Source: Aurantibacter aestuarii
GTDB taxonomy: Bacteria > Bacteroidota > Bacteroidia > Flavobacteriales > Flavobacteriaceae
Assembly: GCF_003008425.1 (NCBI RefSeq)
Contig: NZ_PXOQ01000007.1
Coordinates: 830,419 to 894,418 of the forward strand
DNA length: 64,000 bases
Reading direction: 5' to 3'
Shown: positions 1 through 9,323 of the stretch, piece after piece
Layout of the letters: each line of letters begins with the position of its first letter
Position numbering within the stretch: position 1 is the stretch's first letter
Notes under the pieces: generated by a model
What the model was told of the DNA's origin: nothing
Database searches by the model: none
What the model saw: the letters and a program-made list of their open reading frames with translations, nothing else
Made by a program: the position numbers and the translations under genes

Positions 1-2
1 TA

Positions 3-1172
3 GTTATCCAACCAGGACAAGCTAAAGGAACTATCGGATTATCTTTAGGGTACGGTAGAGTAGCTGGTCTTAAGGACGAAATGAAAACAGGGGTTAATGC
101 TTATAAGTTATACACTAACTTTAATAGTACACAGTCTGTAGATATTGCTAAAGTAGCAGGGAAACATGAATTTGCGAGTATCCAAGTACAACGTACATTA
201 ATGGGTCGTGGAGATATTGTTAAAGAAACAACTTTAGAGGTGTTTAACACTAAAGATAAGCACTACTGGAATGCAATTCCAGTAGTATCTTTAAATCACC
301 AAGAGACTCCAGTAACGTCTCCAGAAGTAGATTTATGGGATGAATTTGATCGTTCTATTGGACATCACTTCAACTTATCAATCGATTTAAATGCATGTAC
401 CGGTTGTGGTGCTTGTGTTATTGCTTGTCATGCAGAGAATAATGTACCTGTAGTTGGTAAAGAAGAAATACGTCGTAGCCGTGATATGCATTGGTTACGT
501 ATAGATAGATATTATTCTTCAGAAGAAACTTTTGCTGAAGATGATGCTAAAAAAGAGGGATTCTCTGGTTTATTTGGAGATAATGGTTCTTTAGGAGGTT
601 TTGGAGAATTAGAAGATCCTGCAGATAATCCACAAGTAGCTTTCCAACCAGTTATGTGTCAGCACTGTAACCATGCTCCATGTGAAACTGTTTGTCCAGT
701 AGCGGCAACAGCTCATGGTCGTCAAGGTCAAAACCACATGGCTTATAACAGATGTGTTGGTACAAGATATTGTGCAAACAACTGCCCTTATAAAGTACGT
801 CGTTTTAACTGGTTCTTATATAACGGTAACGATGAGTTCGATTACCACATGAATGACGATTTAGGTCGTATGGTTATCAATCCAGATGTTACAGTACGTT
901 CTCGTGGAGTTATGGAGAAATGTTCTATGTGTATTCAAAAAACACAAAAAACTATTCTTGATGCTAAACGTGACGGACGTGAAATTAAAGATGGAGAATT
1001 CCAAACCGCTTGTTCTGCAGCTTGTAGCAATGGAGCAATGACTTTTGGAGACATAAACGATAAGGATAGTAAAGTTGCGGCTTTAACAAAAGATGATCGT
1101 ATGTATCACTTACTAGAAAGTGTTGGGACAAAACCAAATGTGATGTACCAAACTAAAGTAAGAAACATATAA
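3..1172 (+). CDS. actB: Alternative complex III iron-sulfur subunit ActB, C-terminal part (5' truncated by window edge)
   Basis: The reading frame is open from position 3 with no start, so the gene begins before the window and only its last 389 codons are visible. The visible part carries four ferredoxin-type cysteine groups: CTGCGACVIAC (from about position 396), CQHCNHAPCETVCP, CVGTRYCANNCP and CSMC with a later CSAAC. This is the pattern of the iron-sulfur domain of ActB, which passes electrons from menaquinol towards cytochrome c in alternative complex III. In this family an inactive molybdopterin-like domain normally precedes it and would lie upstream. actC follows 39 bp later in the same direction, which supports one operon. 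The assignment is firm; subunit lettering follows the Act convention. Confidence 0.93.
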   Translation, partial: VIQPGQAKGTIGLSLGYGRVAGLKDEMKTGVNAYKLYTNFNSTQSVDIAKVAGKHEFASIQVQRTLMGRGDIVKETTLEVFNTKDKHYWNAIPVVSLNHQETPVTSPEVDLWDEFDRSIGHHFNLSIDLNACTGCGACVIACHAENNVPVVGKEEIRRSRDMHWLRIDRYYSSEETFAEDDAKKEGFSGLFGDNGSLGGFGELEDPADNPQVAFQPVMCQHCNHAPCETVCPVAATAHGRQGQNHMAYNRCVGTRYCANNCPYKVRRFNWFLYNGNDEFDYHMNDDLGRMVINPDVTVRSRGVMEKCSMCIQKTQKTILDAKRDGREIKDGEFQTACSAACSNGAMTFGDINDKDSKVAALTKDDRMYHLLESVGTKPNVMYQTKVRNI

Positions 1173-1211
1173 TAAGTAGATAATTAACAAAGTAATAATT
1201 TAAAAAGGATT

Positions 1212-2672
1212 ATGGCGTCTCATTACGAAGCACCTATTAGAAGACCTTTAGTTACCGGTAACAAATCTTACCACGATGTAACTGTAGACATTGCCGCACC
1301 TGTAGAAGGTAAAGCAAATAAGCAATGGTGGATTGTTTTTTCAATCGCTCTTATTGCATTTCTTTGGGGAATAGGATGTATTATTTATACAGTATCTACA
1401 GGTATCGGTACTTGGGGATTAAACAGAACAGTAAACTGGGCTTGGGATATTACTAACTTCGTTTGGTGGGTTGGTATTGGTCACGCAGGAACATTAATTT
1501 CTGCAGTACTTTTATTATTCCGTCAAAAATGGAGAATGGCAATTAACCGTTCTGCGGAAGCAATGACAATCTTCTCGGTAGTTCAAGCAGGTTTATTCCC
1601 AATAATTCACATGGGTCGTCCATGGTTAGCATACTGGGTTTTACCTATACCAAACCAATTTGGATCGTTATGGGTAAACTTTAATTCACCTTTACTTTGG
1701 GATGTATTTGCAATTTCAACGTATTTATCGGTATCATTAGTATTCTGGTGGACTGGTTTATTACCTGACTTTGCAATGCTTAGAGATAGAGCTATCAAAC
1801 CATTCCAGAAAAAAATATACAGTTTACTAAGTTTTGGTTGGACAGGTAGAGCAAAAGACTGGCAACGTTTTGAAGAAGTTTCTTTAGTACTTGCAGGTTT
1901 AGCAACACCATTAGTACTTTCGGTACACACAATTGTATCGTTTGACTTCGCAACATCTGTTATACCAGGATGGCATACCACAATTTTCCCACCATACTTC
2001 GTTGCTGGTGCGATTTTCTCTGGATTTGCTATGGTAAACACACTTCTTATTATTATGCGTAAAGTATGTAATATGGAAGATTATATTACAGTACAACACA
2101 TTGAGTTAATGAATATTGTCATTATGCTTACAGGTTCTATTGTTGGTGTAGCTTATATTACAGAGTTATTCGTAGCATGGTATTCTGGTGTAGAGTTTGA
2201 GCAATATGCTTTCTTAAACAGAGCAACCGGACCTTACGCATGGGCATATTGGGCAATGATGTCATGTAACGTATTTTCTCCTCAATTTATGTGGTTTAAG
2301 AAATTACGTACAAGTATTATGTTTTCTTTTGCTATTTCAATTGTAGTAAACATTGGGATGTGGTTTGAGCGTTTTGTAATTATTGTAACATCATTACACA
2401 GAGATTACTTACCATCATCTTGGACAATGTTCTCTCCAACATTTGTAGATATTGGGATCTTTATAGGAACCATAGGATTCTTCTTTGTATTATTTTTATT
2501 ATACTCTAGAACATTCCCAGTTATCGCACAGGCCGAAGTAAAAACGATTTTAAAATCATCTGGAGACAAGTACAAAACTCTTAGAGATTCAGGACAATCT
2601 TTAGTTGGTACAGGAGCAGATGCAAGAACTTCTAATTTAAAATTAGAAGAAGATAATAACACAAACAATTAA
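1212..2672 (+). CDS. actC: Alternative complex III membrane subunit ActC (NrfD/PsrC-like)
   Basis: A 486-residue polytopic membrane protein of the NrfD/PsrC type, with many hydrophobic segments between about residues 38 and 440 and short soluble ends. In alternative complex III this subunit anchors the ActB iron-sulfur protein and provides a quinol-oxidising site in the cytoplasmic membrane. The early motif WWVGIGHAGTLISA and the following FRQKWR are typical of the family. It sits between the ActB iron-sulfur subunit and actD with short gaps. Its paralogue ActF is encoded further down the same operon. The start is supported by the MASHYEAPIRRPLV amino terminus usual in this family. Confidence 0.93.
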   Translation: MASHYEAPIRRPLVTGNKSYHDVTVDIAAPVEGKANKQWWIVFSIALIAFLWGIGCIIYTVSTGIGTWGLNRTVNWAWDITNFVWWVGIGHAGTLISAVLLLFRQKWRMAINRSAEAMTIFSVVQAGLFPIIHMGRPWLAYWVLPIPNQFGSLWVNFNSPLLWDVFAISTYLSVSLVFWWTGLLPDFAMLRDRAIKPFQKKIYSLLSFGWTGRAKDWQRFEEVSLVLAGLATPLVLSVHTIVSFDFATSVIPGWHTTIFPPYFVAGAIFSGFAMVNTLLIIMRKVCNMEDYITVQHIELMNIVIMLTGSIVGVAYITELFVAWYSGVEFEQYAFLNRATGPYAWAYWAMMSCNVFSPQFMWFKKLRTSIMFSFAISIVVNIGMWFERFVIIVTSLHRDYLPSSWTMFSPTFVDIGIFIGTIGFFFVLFLLYSRTFPVIAQAEVKTILKSSGDKYKTLRDSGQSLVGTGADARTSNLKLEEDNNTNN

Positions 2673-2681
2673 AAGTAGCAT

Positions 2682-3212
2682 ATGGAAGCTTCAAAAGTAA
2701 TTCACGCTATTTACAATGATGACGACATTTTAATGTCTGCAGTGAAACAAACACGTGCTGCTAAACATCATATCGAAGAAATTTATACACCATTTCCAGT
2801 TCACGGACTAGATAAGGCAATGGGATTAGCACCTACACGTTTAGCCATATGTGCCTTTATGTACGGTTGTGTCGGTTTAGCTGTTGCCACATTAATGATG
2901 AATTTTATCATGATTGAGGATTGGCCTCAGGATATTGGTGGTAAGCCAAGTTTCAGTTATTTAGAGAACATGCCGGCTTTTGTTCCAATTATGTTTGAGC
3001 TTACTGTATTTTTTGCAGCTCACTTAATGGTTATTACATTTTACTTAAGAAGTAGAATGTGGCCTTTTAAAGAAGCAGAAAACCCAGATAAAAGAACAAC
3101 AGACGATCATTTCCTTATGGAAGTACCTGTACATGGTGATGAAAAAGCACTACATGATTTTTTCTTATCAACTGGTGCTGTAGAAGTTAATATTGTAGAT
3201 AAAGCGCATTAA
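2682..3212 (+). CDS. actD: Alternative complex III subunit ActD (DUF3341 type)
   Basis: A 176-residue protein with a soluble N-terminal half containing KHHIEEIYTPFPVHGLD, followed by two hydrophobic segments (about residues 55-75 and 100-122) and a hydrophilic tail. This matches ActD, a two-helix membrane subunit of alternative complex III whose exact role is structural or in quinol/proton handling. It starts 9 bp after actC and ends 9 bp before actE, so it is translated within the same operon. The proposed family (DUF3341) is recalled from its characteristic N-terminal motif and context. Confidence 0.9.
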   Translation: MEASKVIHAIYNDDDILMSAVKQTRAAKHHIEEIYTPFPVHGLDKAMGLAPTRLAICAFMYGCVGLAVATLMMNFIMIEDWPQDIGGKPSFSYLENMPAFVPIMFELTVFFAAHLMVITFYLRSRMWPFKEAENPDKRTTDDHFLMEVPVHGDEKALHDFFLSTGAVEVNIVDKAH

Positions 3213-3221
3213 TTAGAACTC

Positions 3222-3770
3222 ATGAAGATTTTAAATAATTTAATACTAGTTTCAGTCCTTCTAATCTCTTTAGCATCTTGTAAAAAAGATTCTAGACCAA
3301 ATTACGAATACATGCCAAACATGTATGAGTCTGTTGGTTATGAAGCTTACCAAGAAGCTGAAATTTTTGCAGGTGATGTTGAAGCTCAGATTCCTGTAAA
3401 AGGAACTATTCCAAGAGGTTATTCGTTATTCGAAATTCCAAATACAACGGAAGGTTACGAATTAGCTAAAAACACATTACGTTCCCCATTAGATTCAACA
3501 CAAGTGGACGAAATTAAAACTGGTCAACTGTATCAAATTTACTGTGCTATTTGTCACGGTAATAATGGTAAAGGTCAAGGTAATCTAGTTAAAAGAGAAA
3601 AGATTCTTGGTGTTCCTAGTTATGCAGACAGAGATATTACCATTGGTAGTGTTTATCATACAATTTATTATGGTAAAAATGCAATGGGTTCTTATGCTAA
3701 CCAGTTGAATGAAAAAGAACGTTGGGAAGTAGCTCAGTATGTAATGAAATTACGTTCTGAAATAAAATAA
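3222..3770 (+). CDS. actE: Alternative complex III monohaem cytochrome c lipoprotein ActE
   Basis: A 182-residue lipoprotein. The N-terminus has a hydrophobic signal ending in LISLASC (Cys20), a signal peptidase II site, so the protein is membrane-tethered and faces the periplasm. One c-type haem motif, CAICH (about residue 108), is followed by the usual glycine-rich GNNGKGQG stretch, and a distal methionine lies near the C-terminus. This is the family picture of ActE, which receives electrons from the iron-sulfur part of alternative complex III and hands them to the oxidase encoded just downstream. Confidence 0.92.
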   Translation: MKILNNLILVSVLLISLASCKKDSRPNYEYMPNMYESVGYEAYQEAEIFAGDVEAQIPVKGTIPRGYSLFEIPNTTEGYELAKNTLRSPLDSTQVDEIKTGQLYQIYCAICHGNNGKGQGNLVKREKILGVPSYADRDITIGSVYHTIYYGKNAMGSYANQLNEKERWEVAQYVMKLRSEIK

Positions 3771-3798
3771 TAGGAGATAAAAGGTTATATATAAAGAT

Positions 3799-5199
3799 AT
3801 GTACACATTTTCAAGTAGACTTAAAATATTCGCTGTTATCCTAATCATACTAGGTATAATTGGTATCACTTTTGGTTTTATAGATTCAGATAAATCATTA
3901 GGTGATGTAAAAGAATTATTAGCAAGTGAAAGTTCACATGGTGGACATGGCGAAGCGCATGAAGCTAAAACAGTAGCTCATGTTGTAAAAGGTGGTAATG
4001 ATCATTCAGATAATACACATGCAGACGATACGCACGGTGCTTTATCAAGTGACAATCATCACGCTGAGGCATCACATGATGACGAGCATGCAGAACACGT
4101 TATGCATCAAATTCATAATAGACCATGGTCTGCATTATACGTGGCAGCTTTTTTCTTTATGATGATTTCTTTAGGTGTTCTTGCTTTTTACGCTATACAA
4201 TTTGCAGCTCAAGCGGGTTGGTCGCCATTACTATTTAGAGTTATGGAAGCTATTACTTATTACTTATTACCTGGAGCTATTATTGTTTTAGGTGTAGCAT
4301 ACTTTGCTGGTGATCATATTTTTATTTGGATGGATCCAGAAATGGTGAATCCTCAAAGTGAGCATTACGATAAATTAGTTGCAGGAAAACAAGGCTGGTT
4401 AAATAAAACAGGTTTTTTAATTAGAGGAATCATTTTTATTGCTGGTTGGTGTTTATACCGTTTCTTCGCTCGTAAATTCTCTTTAGCTCAAGATGATGCA
4501 GAAAAAGGTGATATTAGAAATTACAAGAAGACATTTAGAATTTCAGCAGCATTTTTAGTATTCTTTATTTATACAGAATCTATGATGTCTTGGGATTGGA
4601 TTATGTCTGTAGATCCTCACTGGTTTTCTACCTTATTTGGATGGTATGTGTTTGCAAGTATGTTTGTAAGTGGTATTACCGTTATTGCATTAATTACAAT
4701 GTATTTAAAGTCTAAGGGTTTATTACCACAGGTTAACGATAGCCATATTCATGATTTAGCTAAATTCATGTTTGGTATTTCTATTTTCTGGACTTACTTA
4801 TGGTTTTCACAATTTATGTTAATCTGGTACTCAAACATTCCAGAAGAAGTAACTTACTTCATAACTAGAATTGAAGATTATAAATTACCATTCTTTGGTA
4901 TGGTAGCCATGAATTTTGTTTTCCCATTATTACTGTTAATGAATAGTGATTACAAACGTTTACCTTGGTTTGTAGTAATGGCTGGGATAGTAATCTTATG
5001 TGGACACTATATTGATATCTTTAATATGATTATGCCTGCAACGGTTGGAGACAGATGGTTTATTGGTGTTCCAGAAATTGGATCAATATTACTATTTGCT
5101 GGTTTATTCATACTTATCGTATTTACTGCTTTATCAAAAGCACCGCTATTACCAAAAGGTAACCCTTTAATTAAGGAAAGTGAACATTTTCATTATTAA
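3799..5199 (+). CDS. actF: Alternative complex III membrane subunit ActF
   Basis: A 466-residue polytopic membrane protein, paralogous to ActC, with a first transmembrane helix at about residues 9-28 and the remaining helices from about residue 112. Between these lies a roughly 60-residue hydrophilic loop with about 14 histidines and many Asp/Glu residues (residues 46-108), which could bind metal. Motifs such as TESMMSWDWIMSVDPHWFSTLFGWY are characteristic of the family. The gene is the last act gene before coxB, giving the common Bacteroidota arrangement in which the quinol:cytochrome c oxidoreductase and its cognate oxidase are co-transcribed. Confidence 0.92.
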   Translation: MYTFSSRLKIFAVILIILGIIGITFGFIDSDKSLGDVKELLASESSHGGHGEAHEAKTVAHVVKGGNDHSDNTHADDTHGALSSDNHHAEASHDDEHAEHVMHQIHNRPWSALYVAAFFFMMISLGVLAFYAIQFAAQAGWSPLLFRVMEAITYYLLPGAIIVLGVAYFAGDHIFIWMDPEMVNPQSEHYDKLVAGKQGWLNKTGFLIRGIIFIAGWCLYRFFARKFSLAQDDAEKGDIRNYKKTFRISAAFLVFFIYTESMMSWDWIMSVDPHWFSTLFGWYVFASMFVSGITVIALITMYLKSKGLLPQVNDSHIHDLAKFMFGISIFWTYLWFSQFMLIWYSNIPEEVTYFITRIEDYKLPFFGMVAMNFVFPLLLLMNSDYKRLPWFVVMAGIVILCGHYIDIFNMIMPATVGDRWFIGVPEIGSILLFAGLFILIVFTALSKAPLLPKGNPLIKESEHFHY

Positions 5200-5221
5200 T
5201 ATATAAAGAAGAAGGACAACA

Positions 5222-6301
5222 ATGACTGCTTTATTATCAATTTTAGTTTTAGTTTTTATACTTGTTGCCATTTGGCAAATGGTTAAAATATTCGATTTAA
5301 CACAAGTCGGAAATAAGGAGGCCAATAATCAAGTTGCAAACGATACAGACAACCGTATTAATGGGTATTTAATGATAGGTTTCTTAATCTTCATTTATGT
5401 TATTACCATTATCTGTTTTGTAAAGTTTGGAGATTTACCTTTAATGTCTAATTCTGCTTCAGAACACGGACCTGGTATAGATAACTTGATGATCATTTCT
5501 ATGATTGTGATCTTTTTTGTACAAACGGTAACTCAGTTTTTATTACACTACTTTGCCTATAAATACAAAGGAGAAAAAGGTCGTAAAGCATTATTCTTTG
5601 CCGATAACAATAAATTAGAAGCTATTTGGACTATCATTCCAGTTATAGTTCTAGCTGGATTAATTATCCAAGGATTATTTACTTGGACTAATATCATGAA
5701 TATCGATACGTCTAAAGATCCTTTAGTTGTAGAGCTTTATGCTCAGCAATTTAACTGGAAAGCTCGTTATGCAGGACAAGATAATACCTTAGGAAAAGCT
5801 AACGTAAGATTAATTGATATTGATAGAGCTAATATTTTAGGGGTAGATGAATCGGACCCTAATGCTCAAGACGATATTATAACTACAGAGTTACACTTAC
5901 CAGTAGGTAAACCAGTACTATTTAAAATGCGTTCTCAAGATGTATTACACTCAGCTTATATGCCTCACTTTAGAGCTCAAATGAACTGTGTACCTGGTAT
6001 GATTACTCAATTTAGTTTTACACCTACTAAAACCACTGCAGAAATGCGTGAGACACCAGAAATGATTGATAAGGTTGCAAATATCAACAGAATTAGAGTT
6101 GAAAAAAGTAAAGAACTTGTTGCTAAAGGTGAAGAAGGTTTAGAACGTTACGAATTTGATTATCTATTATTATGTAATAAAATTTGTGGTAAATCTCATT
6201 ACAATATGCAAATGAAGATTATTGTGGAAACACAAGAAGAGTATGAGGCTTGGTTAAAAACACAAAAAGAGTTTAAATACTCTTTAGTTACTGTAGAATA
6301 A
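5222..6301 (+). CDS. coxB: Cytochrome c oxidase subunit II
   Basis: A 359-residue subunit II of a haem-copper oxidase. The CuA ligand set is intact: a His in DVLHSAYMPHF (about residue 240) and the C-x3-C-x3-H-x2-M series CNKICGKSHYNM (about residues 319-330). Four hydrophobic segments are visible (about residues 5-25, 48-70, 88-108 and 138-160), more than the two of classical subunit II. The CuA domain faces the periplasm and accepts electrons from cytochrome c or directly from ActE. It lies between actF and coxA with gaps of 22 and 24 bp. Confidence 0.94.
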   Translation: MTALLSILVLVFILVAIWQMVKIFDLTQVGNKEANNQVANDTDNRINGYLMIGFLIFIYVITIICFVKFGDLPLMSNSASEHGPGIDNLMIISMIVIFFVQTVTQFLLHYFAYKYKGEKGRKALFFADNNKLEAIWTIIPVIVLAGLIIQGLFTWTNIMNIDTSKDPLVVELYAQQFNWKARYAGQDNTLGKANVRLIDIDRANILGVDESDPNAQDDIITTELHLPVGKPVLFKMRSQDVLHSAYMPHFRAQMNCVPGMITQFSFTPTKTTAEMRETPEMIDKVANINRIRVEKSKELVAKGEEGLERYEFDYLLLCNKICGKSHYNMQMKIIVETQEEYEAWLKTQKEFKYSLVTVE

Positions 6302-6325
6302 AAAAGAAAAAGAAAATATAAGATT

Positions 6326-8119
6326 ATGTCAGCACACGTAGAAGATGCACATGCACACGACGATCATGGTCATCACCCTAAAGAAACGTTTATAACAAAA
6401 TATATTTTTAGCCAGGATCACAAAATGATTGCTAAGCAGTATTTAATTACTGGTACAATTATGGGTGTTATCGGCGTAATGATGTCTTTAATGATGCGTA
6501 TGCAAATTGCATGGCCAGAAGAGCCTAATGTAATTTTCAAAGCTTTATTAGGAAAATGGGCGCCAGAAGGTGTTATGGATGCCGATATTTATTTAGCATT
6601 AGTTACTATTCACGGTACAATTATGGTATTCTTTGTTTTAACAGCAGGTTTATCTGGTACGTTTAGTAACTTATTAATTCCACTCCAAATTGGTGCACGA
6701 GATATGGCTTCTGGATTCCTTAACATGGTTTCTTATTGGTTATTCTTTATTTCTAGTGTAATTATGGTTTGCTCATTTTTTGTTGAAGCAGGACCAGCAG
6801 CAGCGGGATGGACTATCTATCCACCATTAAGTGCATTACCTTTAGCGCAAGGTGGTTCTGGTATGGGTATGACCTTATGGTTAGTATCTATGGCAATATT
6901 TATCGCTTCTTCATTATTAGGATCGCTTAATTATGTTGTTACAGTTATCAATTTAAGAACAAAAGGAATGTCAATGACGCGTTTACCGCTTACAATCTGG
7001 GCGTTTTTCGTAACAGCTATTATCGGTATCATTTCATTCCCTGTATTATTATCTGCAGCATTATTATTGATAATGGATAGAAGTTTTGGTACATCATTTT
7101 TCTTATCAGATATCTTTATTCAAGGTGAAGTATTACATTACCAAGGTGGTTCTCCGGTTTTATTTGAGCACTTATTTTGGTTCTTAGGTCACCCGGAAGT
7201 ATATATTGTATTATTACCAGCATTAGGGATTACCTCAGAAATTATTGCAACAAACTCTCGTAAACCAATTTTCGGTTATAGAGCCATGGTAGCATCTATT
7301 TTAGCAATTGCCTTTTTATCGACAATTGTTTGGGGTCACCACATGTTTATCTCAGGAATGAATCCATTCTTAGGATCTGTATTTACATTTACGACTTTAT
7401 TAATTGCAATTCCTTCAGCGGTAAAAGCATTTAACTATATTACTACACTCTGGAAAGGTAACCTTCAGATGAACCCCGCAATGTTATTTTCTATTGGTTT
7501 AGTATCAACATTTATTACAGGAGGTTTAACTGGTATTATCTTAGGAGATTCAGCTTTAGATATTAACGTTCACGATACGTACTTTGTAGTGGCTCACTTC
7601 CACTTAGTAATGGGTATCTCTGCACTTTACGGGATGTTTGCTGGTATTTACCACTGGTTCCCGAAAATGTTCGGTAGAATGCTTAATAAGAAATTAGGTT
7701 ACATTCACTTTTGGGTAACCGCAGTGTGTGCTTATGGTGTATTTTTCCCAATGCACTTTATTGGAATGGCAGGTTTACCAAGACGTTATTATACCAACTC
7801 AAACTTCCCATTATTTGACGATTTAGCTAATGTAAATGTGGTAATAACATTATTTGCATTAATTGGAGGAGTTTTCCAATTGGTATTTTTATATAACTTT
7901 TTCGCTAGTATATTTTATGGTAAGAAAGCAGTTCAAAATCCATGGAGATCAAATACTATGGAGTGGACAACACCTGTAGAGCACATCCACGGAAACTGGC
8001 CTGGTGCTATACCAGAAGTTCACCGTTGGGCATACGACTATTCTAAGCCTGGTCATGAGGACGATTTTGTGCCTCAAACAGTACCAATGTATGAAGGTGA
8101 AGAAGAACTACAACACTAA
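6326..8119 (+). CDS. coxA: Cytochrome c oxidase subunit I
   Basis: A 597-residue catalytic subunit of an A-type haem-copper oxidase that reduces oxygen to water and pumps protons across the inner membrane. Haem and CuB ligands are all present: TIHGTIM (low-spin haem), GHPEVY (CuB histidine, cross-linked tyrosine and proton-path Glu), WGHHMF (two CuB histidines) and VAHFHLVMG (both haem irons). The first 20 residues are rich in histidine. No subunit III or IV gene follows; the operon ends here at a strong terminator. Confidence 0.96.
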   Translation: MSAHVEDAHAHDDHGHHPKETFITKYIFSQDHKMIAKQYLITGTIMGVIGVMMSLMMRMQIAWPEEPNVIFKALLGKWAPEGVMDADIYLALVTIHGTIMVFFVLTAGLSGTFSNLLIPLQIGARDMASGFLNMVSYWLFFISSVIMVCSFFVEAGPAAAGWTIYPPLSALPLAQGGSGMGMTLWLVSMAIFIASSLLGSLNYVVTVINLRTKGMSMTRLPLTIWAFFVTAIIGIISFPVLLSAALLLIMDRSFGTSFFLSDIFIQGEVLHYQGGSPVLFEHLFWFLGHPEVYIVLLPALGITSEIIATNSRKPIFGYRAMVASILAIAFLSTIVWGHHMFISGMNPFLGSVFTFTTLLIAIPSAVKAFNYITTLWKGNLQMNPAMLFSIGLVSTFITGGLTGIILGDSALDINVHDTYFVVAHFHLVMGISALYGMFAGIYHWFPKMFGRMLNKKLGYIHFWVTAVCAYGVFFPMHFIGMAGLPRRYYTNSNFPLFDDLANVNVVITLFALIGGVFQLVFLYNFFASIFYGKKAVQNPWRSNTMEWTTPVEHIHGNWPGAIPEVHRWAYDYSKPGHEDDFVPQTVPMYEGEEELQH

Positions 8120-8137
8120 TTCTAAACGTATATAATT

Positions 8138-8168
8138 AAAGCCTTTCTTAACCGAAAGGCTTTTTTTT
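8138..8168 (+). terminator. Rho-independent terminator of the act-cox operon
   Basis: A 9-bp perfect stem (AAGCCTTTC / GAAAGGCTT) with a 6-nt loop is followed by a run of eight T residues, beginning 20 bp after the coxA stop codon. It separates the respiratory operon from ruvB. Confidence 0.9.
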
Positions 8169-8171
8169 GGT

Positions 8172-8179
8172 TATATTTG
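8172..8179 (+). promoter_or_regulatory. Putative ruvB promoter -7 element (TAnnTTTG)
   Basis: TATATTTG fits the Bacteroidota -7 consensus TAnnTTTG. It stands 31 bp before the ruvB start, just after the coxA terminator. No good -33 TTTG is seen at the expected distance, so only the -7 half is supported. Confidence 0.45.
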
Positions 8180-8210
8180 ATTTAGTTTAAAGCACCTGTT
8201 ACTTAATCTT

Positions 8211-9233
8211 ATGAATGAAAATTTAGATCCTACCAACGAACACTTTACTCCAGAAGAATTTGATGTTGAAAAACAATTAAGACCGTTGTCTTTTTCAGAT
8301 TTTACTGGTCAGGATCAGGTTTTAGAAAATCTTCAAATATTTGTTCAGGCAGCCAACCAGCGTGATGAAGCTCTGGATCATACTCTATTCCATGGTCCTC
8401 CAGGTTTAGGTAAAACCACACTAGCCAATATTTTGGCAAATGAGCTTCAGGTAGGGATAAAAATTACGTCAGGTCCTGTTTTAGACAAACCAGGCGATTT
8501 AGCAGGTTTGTTAACGAATTTAGATGACCGGGATGTATTATTTATAGACGAAATTCATCGTTTAAGTCCTATTGTAGAAGAGTATTTATATTCTGCAATG
8601 GAAGACTTTAAAATAGATATCATGATAGAGTCTGGTCCTAATGCCAGAACTGTTCAAATTAACCTTAACCCATTTACTTTAGTAGGTGCTACCACACGTT
8701 CAGGATTACTAACTGCTCCCATGCGTGCACGTTTTGGAATTCAGAGTCGTTTACAATACTATAATACAGAGTTACTAACAACCATCGTACAGCGTAGTTC
8801 CGACATTTTAAATATGCCCATTACTATGGAAGCAGCCATAGAAATTGCGGGACGTAGTCGTGGTACCCCAAGAATTGCCAACGCCTTATTGCGTCGTGTT
8901 AGAGATTTTGCACAAATTAAAGGTAATGGAACTATTGATATTGCTATAGCAAAATTTGCGCTTAAAGCATTAAATGTAGATGCTTATGGCTTAGACGAAA
9001 TGGATAATAAAATATTAACTACTATAATCGATAAATTTAAAGGTGGACCTGTTGGGGTTTCAACCATTGCCACAGCAGTAAGTGAAAGTCCCGAAACTAT
9101 CGAGGAAGTTTACGAACCTTTTTTAATACAGCAAGGTTTCATTGTAAGGACACCAAGAGGTCGTGAGGTTACCGAATTGGCCTATAAGCATCTGGGTAAA
9201 GTAAAAGGACCAATTCAAGGTGGTTTATTTTAG
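8211..9233 (+). CDS. ruvB: Holliday junction branch migration ATPase RuvB
   Basis: A 340-residue AAA+ ATPase of the usual RuvB length. Walker A (GPPGLGKTT, about residue 63) and Walker B (LFIDEIHRL, about residue 113) are intact, as are the sensor-1 motif GATTRSG and the arginine-finger region [17 protein letters not shown]. The C-terminal winged-helix domain contains [16 protein letters not shown]. Hexamers of RuvB drive branch migration of Holliday junctions together with RuvA, whose gene lies separately at 20115-20696 in this window. ruvB has its own likely promoter after the cox terminator. Confidence 0.96.
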   Translation: MNENLDPTNEHFTPEEFDVEKQLRPLSFSDFTGQDQVLENLQIFVQAANQRDEALDHTLFHGPPGLGKTTLANILANELQVGIKITSGPVLDKPGDLAGLLTNLDDRDVLFIDEIHRLSPIVEEYLYSAMEDFKIDIMIESGPNARTVQINLNPFTLVGATTRSGLLTAPMRARFGIQSRLQYYNTELLTTIVQRSSDILNMPITMEAAIEIAGRSRGTPRIANALLRRVRDFAQIKGNGTIDIAIAKFALKALNVDAYGLDEMDNKILTTIIDKFKGGPVGVSTIATAVSESPETIEEVYEPFLIQQGFIVRTPRGREVTELAYKHLGKVKGPIQGGLF

Positions 9234-9234
9234 G

Positions 9235-9320
9235 GCATTCCTTTCAGGTCACGTTTTACGCTATATCTTTTTTTGCCATTTATGGCAGCAAAAAAAGGAT
9301 GCCGCTTCAACCGTTAATGC
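9235..9320. repeat. Imperfect palindromic intergenic element between ruvB and queG
   Basis: The entire 86-bp gap is an imperfect palindrome. It begins GCATT and ends AATGC, and the centre pairs a TTTTTTTGCC run with GGCAGCAAAAAAA across a short loop. The layout resembles a dispersed intergenic repeat I recall from many Flavobacteriaceae genomes; this is from memory only. Only one copy is seen in this window. It abuts the ruvB stop and ends 3 bp before the queG start, leaving no separate room for a queG promoter. Confidence 0.55.
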
Positions 9321-9323
9321 AAC

